NCBI RefSeq assembly: GCF_001039475.1
Contig: NZ_LELK01000001.1
Location: forward strand, 1,999,765 to 2,061,715
Source: Guptibacillus hwajinpoensis
GTDB taxonomy: Bacteria; Bacillota; Bacilli; Bacillales; Guptibacillaceae
DNA length: 61,951 bases
Direction: 5' to 3'
This document shows positions 37,894 through 46,577 of the stretch, piece by piece. A program made the position numbers and the translations under genes. Position 1 is the first letter of the stretch. Each line of letters opens with the position of its first letter. Below the pieces are notes generated by a model that saw only the letters and a list, made by a program, of their open reading frames with translations, had not been told where the DNA came from and did no database searches.

Positions 37894-37920
37894 AACATCA
37901 CCTACTTTAAAACATTTATA

Positions 37921-37934
37921 ACCGACCAGTTGGT
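37921..37934. promoter_or_regulatory. TetR operator 1
   Basis: On the minus strand ACCAACTGGTCGGT: 6-bp arms ACCAAC / GTCGGT around TG, one mismatch. Directly upstream of the tetR start, shared with operator 2. Confidence 0.7.
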
Positions 37935-38037
37935 ACAGTCAACTATAACATGTTCCTAAATAGTGATTCAAGGGGACCTAGAATTCTATCGTATCCGAGT
38001 GGATCAGCTTTCATATGAATGAAGAAGCTGAATCAAA

Positions 38038-38051
38038 ACCAACCAGTTGGT
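38038..38051. promoter_or_regulatory. TetR operator 2
   Basis: Minus strand ACCAACTGGTTGGT, a perfect inverted repeat ACCAAC-TG-GTTGGT 104 bases from operator 1 and identical except for one base. Together they bracket the promoter region of tetR-osmC. Confidence 0.72.
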
Positions 38052-38094
38052 ACAAAAACAATATAACATCCTCTTTTCTGTGAAGCAAAGTAAA

Positions 38095-38130
38095 AAGCTC
38101 TAGATGTAAGATGGCTTACATTTAGAGCTT
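38095..38130 (-). terminator. Terminator of the AhpD-like gene
   Basis: 16-bp arms AAGCTCTAGATGTAAG and CTTACATTTAGAGCTT (one G-U), 4-nt loop, minus-strand TTTTACTTTG. Confidence 0.87.
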
Positions 38131-38138
38131 CATTATTT

Positions 38139-38639
38139 CTATAATCCAAGACCAATTGACGTCTGATTCGTATAAGAAGTATAGGAAATCAATTGATTAA
38201 TCTCAACAATTTCTTTTTCAGAATAACCATCTTCCAATAACCTCTTGATATCTTCCTTTTTCAAGTCTTGTGGACTTGTTACTAATTTCTCGGCATAAAC
38301 CAATATATGCTTTAGGTGATCTGGAAATGAACTAGACTCTTGATATTCATTGAGATCTTCTAAGATTTCTTCATTTCCACTAATCTCTTTCAGTAAAGAG
38401 CCGTGACCGTTGTAACAAAAGTTGCAGCCATTTTGTTTAGAAACGAATACAACTACCGTTTCGGTTTCAAATTCACTTAGAACCCCCGCTTTCACTGCGG
38501 ATGCAAGAGGCATAAATGCTGAAAAAATTTCAGGGCTCCTTGCGATAAGACGATTAAATACAGGAACAGGCTGATCGAGTTCGCTGTAGATCTCCATCCC
38601 CTTTAAATCTGATTGCTTAGCTGGTTTAATCCATGGCAT
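38139..38639 (-). CDS. Carboxymuconolactone decarboxylase-family (AhpD-like) protein
   Basis: 166 residues, all helical CMD domain with the redox pair in NGCNFCYNGHGSLL and a downstream Glu/His arrangement. AhpD-type proteins act as peroxidases or thiol reductases. Could belong to a peroxide response with the nearby OsmC protein, but a terminator separates them. GAAAGGATGAGAG precedes ATG. Confidence 0.88.
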   Translation of the reverse strand: MPWIKPAKQSDLKGMEIYSELDQPVPVFNRLIARSPEIFSAFMPLASAVKAGVLSEFETETVVVFVSKQNGCNFCYNGHGSLLKEISGNEEILEDLNEYQESSSFPDHLKHILVYAEKLVTSPQDLKKEDIKRLLEDGYSEKEIVEINQLISYTSYTNQTSIGLGL

Positions 38640-38790
38640 ATTCTCTCATCCTTTCGTTGTCTCTATTAAATCATATTTTCTTAGATGAGAAACTTCATGA
38701 ACAACAAATTAAGAAAACACGAGACCATTTTTGTTGAAAAATGGTAAAATTAAGTCAAACTATACATAGATCACTAAGAGGTGTACCCGT

Positions 38791-39903
38791 TTGCAATTGC
38801 TACAAGATTTCTTTATCAACATGATGATTGTACTTGCTTTAATATTTATTTATTTCCAGGTCTTTCGAGATGACGATTTGAAATTTCCATCCTCTATTAA
38901 AAGAAAGGTTTTTAGTGGTTTGTATGCAGGTATGATCAGCATATTCCTTATGATATTTAGTATTAAAGTAAACGATGCGACAATCGTTGACCTTAGACAT
39001 ATTCCATTGCTTGTTGTGACGCTTTATGGCGGTACTTTACCTGGTTTAATAGCCCTAGTAGTCATACAAACAGCTCGATTTATCATTGGTGTGAATGTTT
39101 CATCCTTTTTCTCATTTGGATTAATGACTTCACTTTATTTAGGATACCTCGTATTGCGTAAATGGAATGCAAAGATTCTAACAAAAGCATTCTGGATGTT
39201 AATCTACTCAAATGTTGTTTTTAGTATCCTTATTGTGTATTTCCTACTAAAACTCTCAGGCCTTTCTAATCAGATTAATTTTCTCTTCTGGATAACGTCT
39301 ATGATTACAGGATTAATGGCGATTTATACAACAGAACATTTACGGAAAATGAATCAGCTATTTAGTCAATACAAACGTAGTGCAACAATTGATCCACTAA
39401 CTGGTCTAAATAACGTAAGAAGTTTTGATGAAGCTCTTAACAATGCCATTCACGACTCCAAATCTAATGATCAGCCACTTTCTCTTCTTGTCATTGATAT
39501 TGATTTCTTTAAGAATGTCAATGATACTTATGGCCATTCAGCAGGAGACGCCGTTCTTCAGCAGTTTGGACTTGTCCTTAGAGAAGCAGCTGGTCATGAG
39601 GATATCGTTTCTCGGAACGGCGGAGAAGAGTTTACATTATTACTTCTCAACTCCCCACATGATACCGCGTTAGAAATAGGGGAAAGACTCCGATCGATCA
39701 TTGAGAACCATACGTTCAAAGTTAATCCTGAAGAGAATATCCATATCACAGCATCAATTGGCGTTGCTACTTACCCTGAAACCATTGTCTCCCCGGACAA
39801 ATTCTATAGTAAAGCGGATCAAGCACTATACACTGCAAAACGAAAAGGAAGAAATCAAATTTGTTCGAACAACGTTTTAAAAGTACATGAGTATGCTAAA
39901 TGA
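38791..39903 (+). CDS. Membrane diguanylate cyclase (5TM-LYT + GGDEF)
   Basis: 370 residues. Five to six N-terminal helices of the 5TMR-5TM_LYT type (as in LytS-like sensors), then a GGDEF domain with active NGGEEF at about residue 272, preceded by TIDPLTGLNNVRSFDEAL and IDIDFFKNVNDTYGHSAGD. The usual inhibitory RxxD site is changed to GHED, so feedback inhibition by c-di-GMP is probably lost. TTG start after AAGAGGTG. Single gene. Confidence 0.93.
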   Translation: MQLLQDFFINMMIVLALIFIYFQVFRDDDLKFPSSIKRKVFSGLYAGMISIFLMIFSIKVNDATIVDLRHIPLLVVTLYGGTLPGLIALVVIQTARFIIGVNVSSFFSFGLMTSLYLGYLVLRKWNAKILTKAFWMLIYSNVVFSILIVYFLLKLSGLSNQINFLFWITSMITGLMAIYTTEHLRKMNQLFSQYKRSATIDPLTGLNNVRSFDEALNNAIHDSKSNDQPLSLLVIDIDFFKNVNDTYGHSAGDAVLQQFGLVLREAAGHEDIVSRNGGEEFTLLLLNSPHDTALEIGERLRSIIENHTFKVNPEENIHITASIGVATYPETIVSPDKFYSKADQALYTAKRKGRNQICSNNVLKVHEYAK

Positions 39904-39925
39904 GGGGGATTCTCCCCTCATTTTT
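39901..39925 (+). terminator. Terminator of the diguanylate cyclase
   Basis: TGAGGGG / CCCCTCA with a 6-nt loop and TTTTT; its first three bases are the TGA stop codon. Confidence 0.85.
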
Positions 39926-40730
39926 AATACAACAAAGCTCCATGCGCACCACTATATTGTCCATTAAACGGAAAGTGGAGTTTTAGTTCAAATAAGTCTT
40001 CAAATCGTTGAAGCTGTTTCTTAAACAAAGCATTATTGTGAAAGGTTGACCCAATGAACACGATCGTTGATGATTCTATCGCTTTTGCAAATGGCATCAC
40101 CATCATCAAAACCGCCTCTGAAATCATACCAACCAAACATGCAAGAATGTCTTCTTGTAATTCCTCGCCTGTCATTCGTTCAAGAAACCCAAAGTTACTT
40201 GCCGTCAAATCGCCACTGATTGGAGATCTATCTCCTTCATAAATATCTCTTACTTTCAAATCGATTCCTGTTCGTTTCCCTTTCTCCGCGAGTAACATTA
40301 TTTCCTCAAACTGCTTTTGTCTTGTTAACAGATAACTTAGGCCCATAAGCGTGCCTCCACCAATACCGCTACCACCAAGACGTTCAGAATTTTCACCTAT
40401 CATTGAATGAATGGACGTGCCTGTTCCAACGTTAACAAGTAAATATTTTTCAGGTAGATAGAGTTCAGCTCTTTTCAAAACCTCTTTAATACCAATTGTC
40501 GTTGCCTCAAATTCATCAATCAGTTCATGGGGATTATGAAGAAGCTTAGAGATGTTTTCTTGTTTTCCACCTGTAATCTTTAATTTTGCGTTAGGATGCC
40601 ACTCATTGATCCATTTCACTAGCTTCTCCACTTCATTCGATAAAAATGTTTGATAGAGGTACTCGTCTCTTTCTTTGTAAACGACTTTAATAAGCGTTCC
40701 ACCTGCGTCAATCCCAATACATTCAGTCAT
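39924..40730 (-). CDS. coaW: Type II pantothenate kinase
   Basis: First enzyme of coenzyme A synthesis. 268 residues, ASKHA fold: phosphate-1 motif CIGIDAGGTLIKVV, phosphate-2 LVNVGTGTSIH, adenosine region LGGSGIGGGTLMGL. Firmicute CoaW type (insensitive to CoA). Start MTECIG, 5 bases after GAGGG; a longer frame has no support. Downstream of the histidine kinase but separated by a terminator. Confidence 0.9.
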   Translation of the reverse strand: MTECIGIDAGGTLIKVVYKERDEYLYQTFLSNEVEKLVKWINEWHPNAKLKITGGKQENISKLLHNPHELIDEFEATTIGIKEVLKRAELYLPEKYLLVNVGTGTSIHSMIGENSERLGGSGIGGGTLMGLSYLLTRQKQFEEIMLLAEKGKRTGIDLKVRDIYEGDRSPISGDLTASNFGFLERMTGEELQEDILACLVGMISEAVLMMVMPFAKAIESSTIVFIGSTFHNNALFKKQLQRFEDLFELKLHFPFNGQYSGAHGALLY

Positions 40731-40787
40731 AAGTACCCTCTCTTTTCCTAGCTGATTTATATCTATCTTTCTTGCCAATTAATAAAA

Positions 40788-40814
40788 CCCCCTATTCCAA
40801 ATCACAATAGGAGG
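40788..40814 (-). terminator. Terminator of the histidine kinase
   Basis: Minus strand CCTCCTATT / AATAGGGGG with 9-nt loop (one G-U) then TTTTATT. Confidence 0.78.
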
Positions 40815-40825
40815 CAATTATACAT

Positions 40826-42676
40826 TTATTTAAAAGGATATTTCGGCAAATCGATTACTACCTTCGTGCCTTCACCTGGCTTGCTCTCTACCTTTAGTTG
40901 ACCTTTATGTTCTGTGATAATTTTATTACTCACCGTCATACCTAGCCCAATTCCTTTTTCTTTATTCGTATAGAATGGAACTCCAATTCGCTGCAAGCGT
41001 TCCTCTTCGATCCCTATTCCATTGTCATGAATAATGACACATACTCGATCCTGTTGTTCTTCAAGAATGATATCAATATGACCGTCTTGCTCAATGGCTT
41101 CAACGGCGTTCTTTAGAATATTTATAAAAACCTGCTTCATTTGGTTTCTTTGACAACGGATAATGATTGATTTAAGTTGGCTGTTAATGTTTATTCTTAT
41201 ATTTTTTAATGAAGCTTGCGGAGTTAGCACTGATATGGCGTTCTTTACAAGTTTAAGCAAACTGACTTCTGCTATGTCACCAGCTTGAGGTTTGGCAAGT
41301 GCAATAAAGCCATTCACTACTTCCTCTATCTTCTCAAGCTCATTTTCGATGATTTGGTGATAACCACGTTCACTTTCTTTTCTTTCTTCTGCAAGTAAGG
41401 TAATAAAACCTTTAATAGAAGTAAGAGGATTACGAATTTCATGGGCAAATCCAGCTGCTACATCGCCAAGAAGAGCTAACTTCTCGATGTTTTCTCTATA
41501 CTGTTCTAATTTAATTTTCTCGGTAATGTCTCTGGAAATAAATACAAAGTGGTTCGCATCTCCGCGATCGTCCAACACAGCCATCCCTTTTGCTTCTAGC
41601 GTAAGAATATGACCAGATGCATGCATTTTGCGATAGATAGTTGTAACCGGTTGTTTTGTTTCTGTTAATTTCACAATTGCCTTCTGACACTTCTCGTAAT
41701 CTTCTGGATGGATAAATGAGAGAATATCTTTTCCTACTACTTCATCCTGTTCGTAACCCAAAAGAGATTTATATGATAATGATGCATATACTGCAACACC
41801 TTCATCGCTCATCAAGCATATTAGATCATTACTATGTTCAAGAATCATTCGATGTTTAAGTTCACTTATGCGTAGCTTCGATTCAGCAAGATGGCGATCG
41901 GTAACATCTCTTGATACAACAATGAATTGACAATCTGCTTGACCATAAATACAGGTAACTTGCGACTCAATGAATCGATAGGTTCCATCTGTTTTCTTCA
42001 AACGATACTGTAGTGTTTGAGGTTCTCTATATTTAAGCAGTTTTAAGAATTCGCTTTTCAGGAATTCTTTATCATCCTCATGAGCATATTTAATAGCGCT
42101 TTGACCAATCTCATTGTGAATTCCATCTTTGGAATATTCTTTGTACGTAGGTGAAACGTATAGTAAGTTTCCTCTACGATCCAATAAGCTTACGATTTCA
42201 TTCATATTCTCGGTAATCAATTGATAATGCTGTAGAGTGTCTCGCACGTGTTGGCTTTCTTGATTCACCTTTTTAATAATAGCTGTAGTTTGCCCCAAGA
42301 AATTCTCGACAGGAACCGCCGTTATTTCTAAAGGAATAATCGATCCATCCTTTTTGAACCATTTCTGCTCATGCGTTCCTGGATTCACTCCATTTATTGA
42401 AGCTTTTATTCTTTCTGAAACCATCTGTTGATCCGCTTTAACGATAAAGTCCCAAATCGACTTTCCTTGAACTTCACTAAGATGCTCATATCCAAGAAGG
42501 TGCAGCGCAGAAGGGTTTAAATATACCCACATACCGTTCTTTTGAACGACTACGGCTGTTGTTGAGAATTCATAGTATTTTATAAGATTTGTTATCGTAT
42601 CCCCCAATCCCTGTTGCTTAATTTCAGGAGGAAGGCTCGAATTAATAGATGGTGCATGAGTGTCATTTGAAGTCAT
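40826..42676 (-). CDS. Sporulation-type sensor histidine kinase with three PAS domains
   Basis: 616 residues, soluble (no membrane helix). PAS domains about 25-140, 150-270 and 275-395, then HisKA with phospho-His in FAHEIRNPLTSIKGF and HATPase_c with N-box FINILKNAVEAI, G1 DNGIGI and G2 GIGLGM. Layout is that of KinA/KinE-like orphan kinases that feed the Spo0 phosphorelay; no response regulator adjacent. AAAAGGAG precedes ATG. The input signal is unknown. Confidence 0.92.
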   Translation of the reverse strand: MTSNDTHAPSINSSLPPEIKQQGLGDTITNLIKYYEFSTTAVVVQKNGMWVYLNPSALHLLGYEHLSEVQGKSIWDFIVKADQQMVSERIKASINGVNPGTHEQKWFKKDGSIIPLEITAVPVENFLGQTTAIIKKVNQESQHVRDTLQHYQLITENMNEIVSLLDRRGNLLYVSPTYKEYSKDGIHNEIGQSAIKYAHEDDKEFLKSEFLKLLKYREPQTLQYRLKKTDGTYRFIESQVTCIYGQADCQFIVVSRDVTDRHLAESKLRISELKHRMILEHSNDLICLMSDEGVAVYASLSYKSLLGYEQDEVVGKDILSFIHPEDYEKCQKAIVKLTETKQPVTTIYRKMHASGHILTLEAKGMAVLDDRGDANHFVFISRDITEKIKLEQYRENIEKLALLGDVAAGFAHEIRNPLTSIKGFITLLAEERKESERGYHQIIENELEKIEEVVNGFIALAKPQAGDIAEVSLLKLVKNAISVLTPQASLKNIRININSQLKSIIIRCQRNQMKQVFINILKNAVEAIEQDGHIDIILEEQQDRVCVIIHDNGIGIEEERLQRIGVPFYTNKEKGIGLGMTVSNKIITEHKGQLKVESKPGEGTKVVIDLPKYPFK

Positions 42677-42868
42677 AAGCTTCTCCTTTTATGATTTATT
42701 CTTCATGACGTTTTGGGTCTTTAGAGGGATAATATCACTTAAATAAAATTCGGGATAAATACTCAATTTCCTTCTTAGTGAGCAGAATACAACGAAAAAA
42801 ACCCCTTTAGATAGGAGATTTTTTCTTGGCAATCGTTTTAATAGATAAAGTAAGATACGATCCTACAA

Positions 42869-43678
42869 TTAAGACTTCCTAGATTTCTCTTTAAACCACC
42901 TTTGACCGAAATCCACCAGACTTCTCTGATCAATTAGTTTACATGTTGCGTTTCCAATCCTCATTACTCTATAGTCTTTTTGACTTTCAAAATTAAATCC
43001 AATTTCATCAAAACGATCTGAATCATAGTCAATTTCACGATAGGTTTTCCACACACGTTTTCCTTCTTCTACTATTGCTGCTGATTTTGTTACTTGTGAC
43101 TTCGAACCAGCATGTTCAGACAGGTGGAGCGATGTATTACTCTCATGACTTACTCCAATCATCAGAATCTTTCCATTAAGTTGATATATTTTCGCTAGTG
43201 GTGATTCCTCTCCAAAACCACTAGCAAGAGGCTGGCTTTCTGTAATATACGTTCGATTTTTTCCCCATGCAGCAAACGAATACATAGGATGATTACTTCG
43301 CTCAACACCTGGAAAGCTTCTGAAAAGCTCTGCAATTGCGCCCATACCTCGCGTTGGCGTCGTCTCTTTACAAAAAGCTGGCATTGACTCCCTAATAATC
43401 GGCCACCACGATTCAGGAACTGGTGGGTTAATCCATCCTGCCGGATCGGAGTTTCCCGCTGACTGAGCTGGCATGACAATGGTTCCACTTTCACCAACAA
43501 CTTTCATAAGTGCCCGAATGACAGCCTCTGCTCCACCGGAAACCCAACCTAATGAGCTTAAGGAAGAATGTACGATTAGCGTCATACCTTCCTTAACTCC
43601 TAAATCTCGAAAATCGGTTATAAGACTAGTAATTGTATGCGGCAGACATACTCTATCTACTGCATTCATCTCACTCAT
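42869..43678 (-). CDS. AAC(3)-family N-acetyltransferase (YokD-like)
   Basis: 269 residues. Family signatures IVHSSLSSLGWVSGG and GVERSNHPMYSFAAWG; the family includes aminoglycoside 3-N-acetyltransferases and B. subtilis YokD/FrbF types with other acceptors. ATG at 43678 overlaps the TGA stop of the ABC-F gene by one base (TGATG), with GGAGG 7 bases upstream, so translation is coupled. The linkage to an ABC-F behind a leader attenuator supports an antibiotic-modifying role, not proven. Confidence 0.88.
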   Translation of the reverse strand: MSEMNAVDRVCLPHTITSLITDFRDLGVKEGMTLIVHSSLSSLGWVSGGAEAVIRALMKVVGESGTIVMPAQSAGNSDPAGWINPPVPESWWPIIRESMPAFCKETTPTRGMGAIAELFRSFPGVERSNHPMYSFAAWGKNRTYITESQPLASGFGEESPLAKIYQLNGKILMIGVSHESNTSLHLSEHAGSKSQVTKSAAIVEEGKRVWKTYREIDYDSDRFDEIGFNFESQKDYRVMRIGNATCKLIDQRSLVDFGQRWFKEKSRKS

Positions 43679-45546
43679 CACTTTTCCTCCAATAACATGC
43701 TATATAGTTCTTCACGTTCTAATTCTAGCTTTTCCTTCTCAACGTAGAGCGCTACCATTTCCTCTTGTTCCTGTACTTGGCCTAGCTTCACCTCGACCTC
43801 GTATATCTTTTTCTCAAGTTCTTCTACTTGATCCTCTATCTGTCCTTCATTTAGACTTTTTTTCTTCTCATATTTAGGATTTGTCTCTTGCTTCACTTCT
43901 TGTCTAGGTTCTTCGCAAGCAGCTTCGATAACTTGTGTATGCTTCTCCCTCGCCTCACTATAAGGATGGACATAATGGTGAAGCTTCCCATTATCTAGCC
44001 AATACGTTACTGGAAAACATTTATTCAAAAGATACCGATCATGCGATACACAAATAATTGTGCCAGGAAACTTATCAAGTGCATCTTCCAACACTTCTCT
44101 TGAATCAATATCAAGATGATTTGTCGGCTCATCAAGAACGAGTAAGTTAAGATCTTTACTCATCAACTGAGCTAGACGAAGTCTCATCTTCTCACCGCCA
44201 CTTAAGGACGAAATCTTTGCAAAAACGTTGTATCCATAGAATAGAAACCTCGCAAGGGCATGTCTTGCATCTCCCTTAGAAACTTTTGCCGTCTCACGAT
44301 AGACATCCAGCACTCTTTCTTCACCACGATCTTCAAGAACATGTTGAGAAAGATAACCAACCTTCACACTCCCACCGATACTGACCTTTCCTTTCTCAGG
44401 CGCTAGGTTGCCGAGAAGAACGTTTAGTAAAGTCGTTTTGCCGCTCCCGTTTCTTCCAACAATCGCCACTCTTTCTTTGTATCGAACGTGCAAATCCACA
44501 TGTACCAGCAGGTGTTCCCCGTCATATCCAGCAGAGACATCTTCAAATGTAATAACATCTTTTCCACTTCGATCATTTACATCGAAAGCAAGCCCCATTT
44601 TCTTACGTTCAAGTACAGGTCGTTTAATCTTATTTATCCTCTCAAGAGCTCTCTCCATATTACGAGCTCGTTTATGAAGCGCTGCATTTGGGGGATTTGC
44701 TTGATTTGCCCATTCCTTCAAACGTTTAATCGCTTCTTTCATCTTTTTGATTTTCTTTTGTTGTTCTTGATAAGCCGCAAATTCTGCGAGAAGCATTTCT
44801 TCTTTTTGTTTAACAAATTCCGTGTATGAACCGTGATACACAGAAAGCTCTCCTTCTTCTAAATCAATAATCTTGGTTACTACTTCATCAAGGAAATAAC
44901 GATCATGAGAAATAATCAGGACAGTTCCGTTGTATTGCTTCAGAAAAGTTTCAAGCCATTCTACCGCTTCAACATCAAGATGATTTGTCGGCTCATCCAG
45001 TAGAAGTAATTCGGGCTCTTGAAGTAACATTAACCCGAGCGTTACTTTCGTTTTCTCTCCACCGCTCAACTGCTCGAATGAACTTGATAACAAATCCTCA
45101 ATACCTAAACCATTCGCCACATTTTGTATCGCGGGTTCGATCTCATATCCCCCCTTCCTTGTAAATTCATCTTGTACTTGACCATATTCTTTTAGAACTC
45201 TGTCACTTTCATCTCCATTCGCCATCACACTTTCGAGCTCACGCATTCGGTTTGCCATTTCTTCAAGATGCTCGAAGGCCTGTCTCATAACAGCTGTGAC
45301 CGTATATCCTGGATAATCTGGAATCTGAGCTAAATAGCCAATTTTAGTTCCTTTTTTATAGTGAATCATGCCTTTATCAGCCTCTTCGATTCCAGCAAGC
45401 AATTGAAAAAGCGTCGTTTTCCCGCTGCCATTCCTACCGACAATACCTACGCGCTCCTTCTCATTAATTTCAAAGGTAATATCTTCAAAAATACTATTTC
45501 CGCCTAGCATTTTGCTAATTGATTGTGCTGTGCAAACCATCATCAC
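43678..45546 (-). CDS. ABC-F ATPase, candidate antibiotic-inducible ribosome-protection factor
   Basis: 622 residues, two ABC domains: Walker A GRNGSGKTT twice, signatures LSGGEKTKV and LSGGEKMRL, Walker B LLLLDEPTNHLD and VLDEPTNHLD. Linker about 230-320 is basic and helical. C-terminal coiled coil (EQIEDQVEELEKKIYEVEVK) as in Uup/YfmR-like and Vga-like proteins. Acts on the ribosome. GTG or following ATGs as start; AAAGGATG upstream. Behind a leader ORF and two terminators, and coupled to AAC(3). No exact subfamily assigned. Confidence 0.87.
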   Translation of the reverse strand: MMMVCTAQSISKMLGGNSIFEDITFEINEKERVGIVGRNGSGKTTLFQLLAGIEEADKGMIHYKKGTKIGYLAQIPDYPGYTVTAVMRQAFEHLEEMANRMRELESVMANGDESDRVLKEYGQVQDEFTRKGGYEIEPAIQNVANGLGIEDLLSSSFEQLSGGEKTKVTLGLMLLQEPELLLLDEPTNHLDVEAVEWLETFLKQYNGTVLIISHDRYFLDEVVTKIIDLEEGELSVYHGSYTEFVKQKEEMLLAEFAAYQEQQKKIKKMKEAIKRLKEWANQANPPNAALHKRARNMERALERINKIKRPVLERKKMGLAFDVNDRSGKDVITFEDVSAGYDGEHLLVHVDLHVRYKERVAIVGRNGSGKTTLLNVLLGNLAPEKGKVSIGGSVKVGYLSQHVLEDRGEERVLDVYRETAKVSKGDARHALARFLFYGYNVFAKISSLSGGEKMRLRLAQLMSKDLNLLVLDEPTNHLDIDSREVLEDALDKFPGTIICVSHDRYLLNKCFPVTYWLDNGKLHHYVHPYSEAREKHTQVIEAACEEPRQEVKQETNPKYEKKKSLNEGQIEDQVEELEKKIYEVEVKLGQVQEQEEMVALYVEKEKLELEREELYSMLLEEK

Positions 45547-45581
45547 CAGTTCATCCTTTCAGTATAAAAATGTATAAAAAA

Positions 45582-45614
45582 AGCCACAGATAAGGATACA
45601 CCTCACCTGTGGCT
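45582..45614 (-). terminator. Leader terminator T2 of the ABC-F/AAC(3) operon
   Basis: Minus strand arms AGCCACAGGTGAGG and CCTTATCTGTGGCT (two G-U pairs), 5-nt loop, T7. It ends 36 bases before the ABC-F start, inside the leader and so an attenuator rather than an end-of-operon terminator. Confidence 0.88.
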
Positions 45615-45665
45615 ATACTTGGTATCTTTTTACGTTAGTTTGACAAACGTAACGTATATGAAAAA

Positions 45666-45690
45666 GAGAACGACATGGAATGCCGCTCTC
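45666..45690 (-). terminator. Leader terminator T1
   Basis: 11-bp stem GAGAGCGGCAT / ATGTCGTTCTC (two G-U pairs), loop TCC, then TTTTT. Its 5' arm AAGAGAGC is complementary to an upstream segment GCTCTCTT (45729-45736), a perfect 8-bp antiterminator that excludes T1. Confidence 0.85.
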
Positions 45691-45749
45691 TTCCTCTTGT
45701 TACCTATTCATTCCGCCTGAAGCAGGGTAAGAGAGCCTTACGCTTTGTT

Positions 45750-45863
45750 TCATATGAAGTTACTATTGGACAGACTTATCCCGTTAGCAACTTCTCCATG
45801 AATAATCGCACGGCAAATTGAAACAAATTCCATAAAATCCGTACGAACAAAAGCGTTTGACAT
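45750..45863 (-). CDS. 37-residue leader peptide of the ABC-F operon
   Basis: Begins MSNAFVRTDFMEF and ends SLSNSNFI. Its ribosome binding region GGAGGAGGTGAGG is among the strongest in the window, 5-8 bases before the ATG. The stop is 14 bases before the antiterminator segment, fitting a ribosome-stalling control ORF. No match to a known stalling peptide recognised. Confidence 0.7.
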   Translation of the reverse strand: MSNAFVRTDFMEFVSICRAIIHGEVANGISLSNSNFI

Positions 45864-45894
45864 CTCTACCTCACCTCCTCCAATTAATACTTTT

Positions 45895-45923
45895 ATCTTA
45901 TCTGAATGATCTGATAAAATCAA
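45895..45923 (-). promoter_or_regulatory. Promoter of the ABC-F/AAC(3) leader
   Basis: TTGATT-N17-TAAGAT, 30 bases before the leader ORF. The -35 overlaps the stop of the upstream SMR gene, so the operon has its own promoter within reach of efflux-operon read-through. Confidence 0.75.
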
Positions 45924-46237
45924 CCCTCTACTACGCGTAATCCTACAACTGATATAATAACGCACGTTATAAGCAGTAACTGCATTCTATTTCTAGGTTC
46001 TTTAAACCAATACATTCCAATCAGAACACTCCCAGCTGAGCCAATCCCAGTCCAAATCGCATAAGCGGTACCTACAGGAAGTGCTTTAAGAGAAAGAGAA
46101 AGCATAAAGAAACTTAATCCTCCGAAAAGAATTGTGAAGACAGAAGGTTTTAGCTTTGTAAATCCTTCAGATAATTTTAAACTAATGACACCGCCAACTT
46201 CACCAAGACCTGCAATCATTAATGCGATCCACGCCAT
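45920..46237 (-). CDS. Small multidrug resistance (SMR) transporter, subunit B
   Basis: 105 residues, four helices, SMR family. The membrane Glu is in LMIAGLGEVGGVISLKLS and the GTAYAIWTGIGSAG motif follows. With the preceding gene it forms a heterodimer-type pair as in EbrAB or YkkCD; proton-coupled export of cationic compounds such as quaternary amines or guanidinium. 12 bases after the first SMR gene. Confidence 0.92.
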   Translation of the reverse strand: MAWIALMIAGLGEVGGVISLKLSEGFTKLKPSVFTILFGGLSFFMLSLSLKALPVGTAYAIWTGIGSAGSVLIGMYWFKEPRNRMQLLLITCVIISVVGLRVVEG

Positions 46238-46249
46238 ACTAAATCCCTC

Positions 46250-46576
46250 CTATGCTTCTTCTTTCGAATTTAACTTCAATCCAATGATCGAAGAAATGAG
46301 TAATAAGATAAAAAATACTTTAATAAGACTAACCGATTCATTTAGGTACACCATCCCAATAATGGTTGTTCCTGCAGCACCTAGTCCTGTAAAAATCGCA
46401 TAAGCCGTTCCTACAGGTAAATACTTTAACGCTTTTGCAAAAAAGTAGAAACTCGTTGCAATCCCCATGATTGTTAACACACTAATGAGCGGATGAGTAA
46501 ACCCATCTGAGTATTTTAATCCTATAGCCCACAAGACCTCTAATAGTCCACCCATCACTAGGTACATCCAAGCCAT
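46250..46576 (-). CDS. SMR transporter, subunit A
   Basis: 108 residues. Glu in MGGLLEVLWAIGLKYSDGF, then ALKYLPVGTAYAIFTGLGAAG. Start MAWMYL after GGAGGGG; the longer frame is not supported. Follows tetR by one base and precedes the partner SMR. Confidence 0.92.
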   Translation of the reverse strand: MAWMYLVMGGLLEVLWAIGLKYSDGFTHPLISVLTIMGIATSFYFFAKALKYLPVGTAYAIFTGLGAAGTTIIGMVYLNESVSLIKVFFILLLISSIIGLKLNSKEEA

Positions 46577-46577
46577 A

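Noticed and set aside
44408-44829. Plus-strand frames of 89 and 113 codons within the ABC-F gene
   Set aside because: They are antisense shadows of the ABC-F coding frame.
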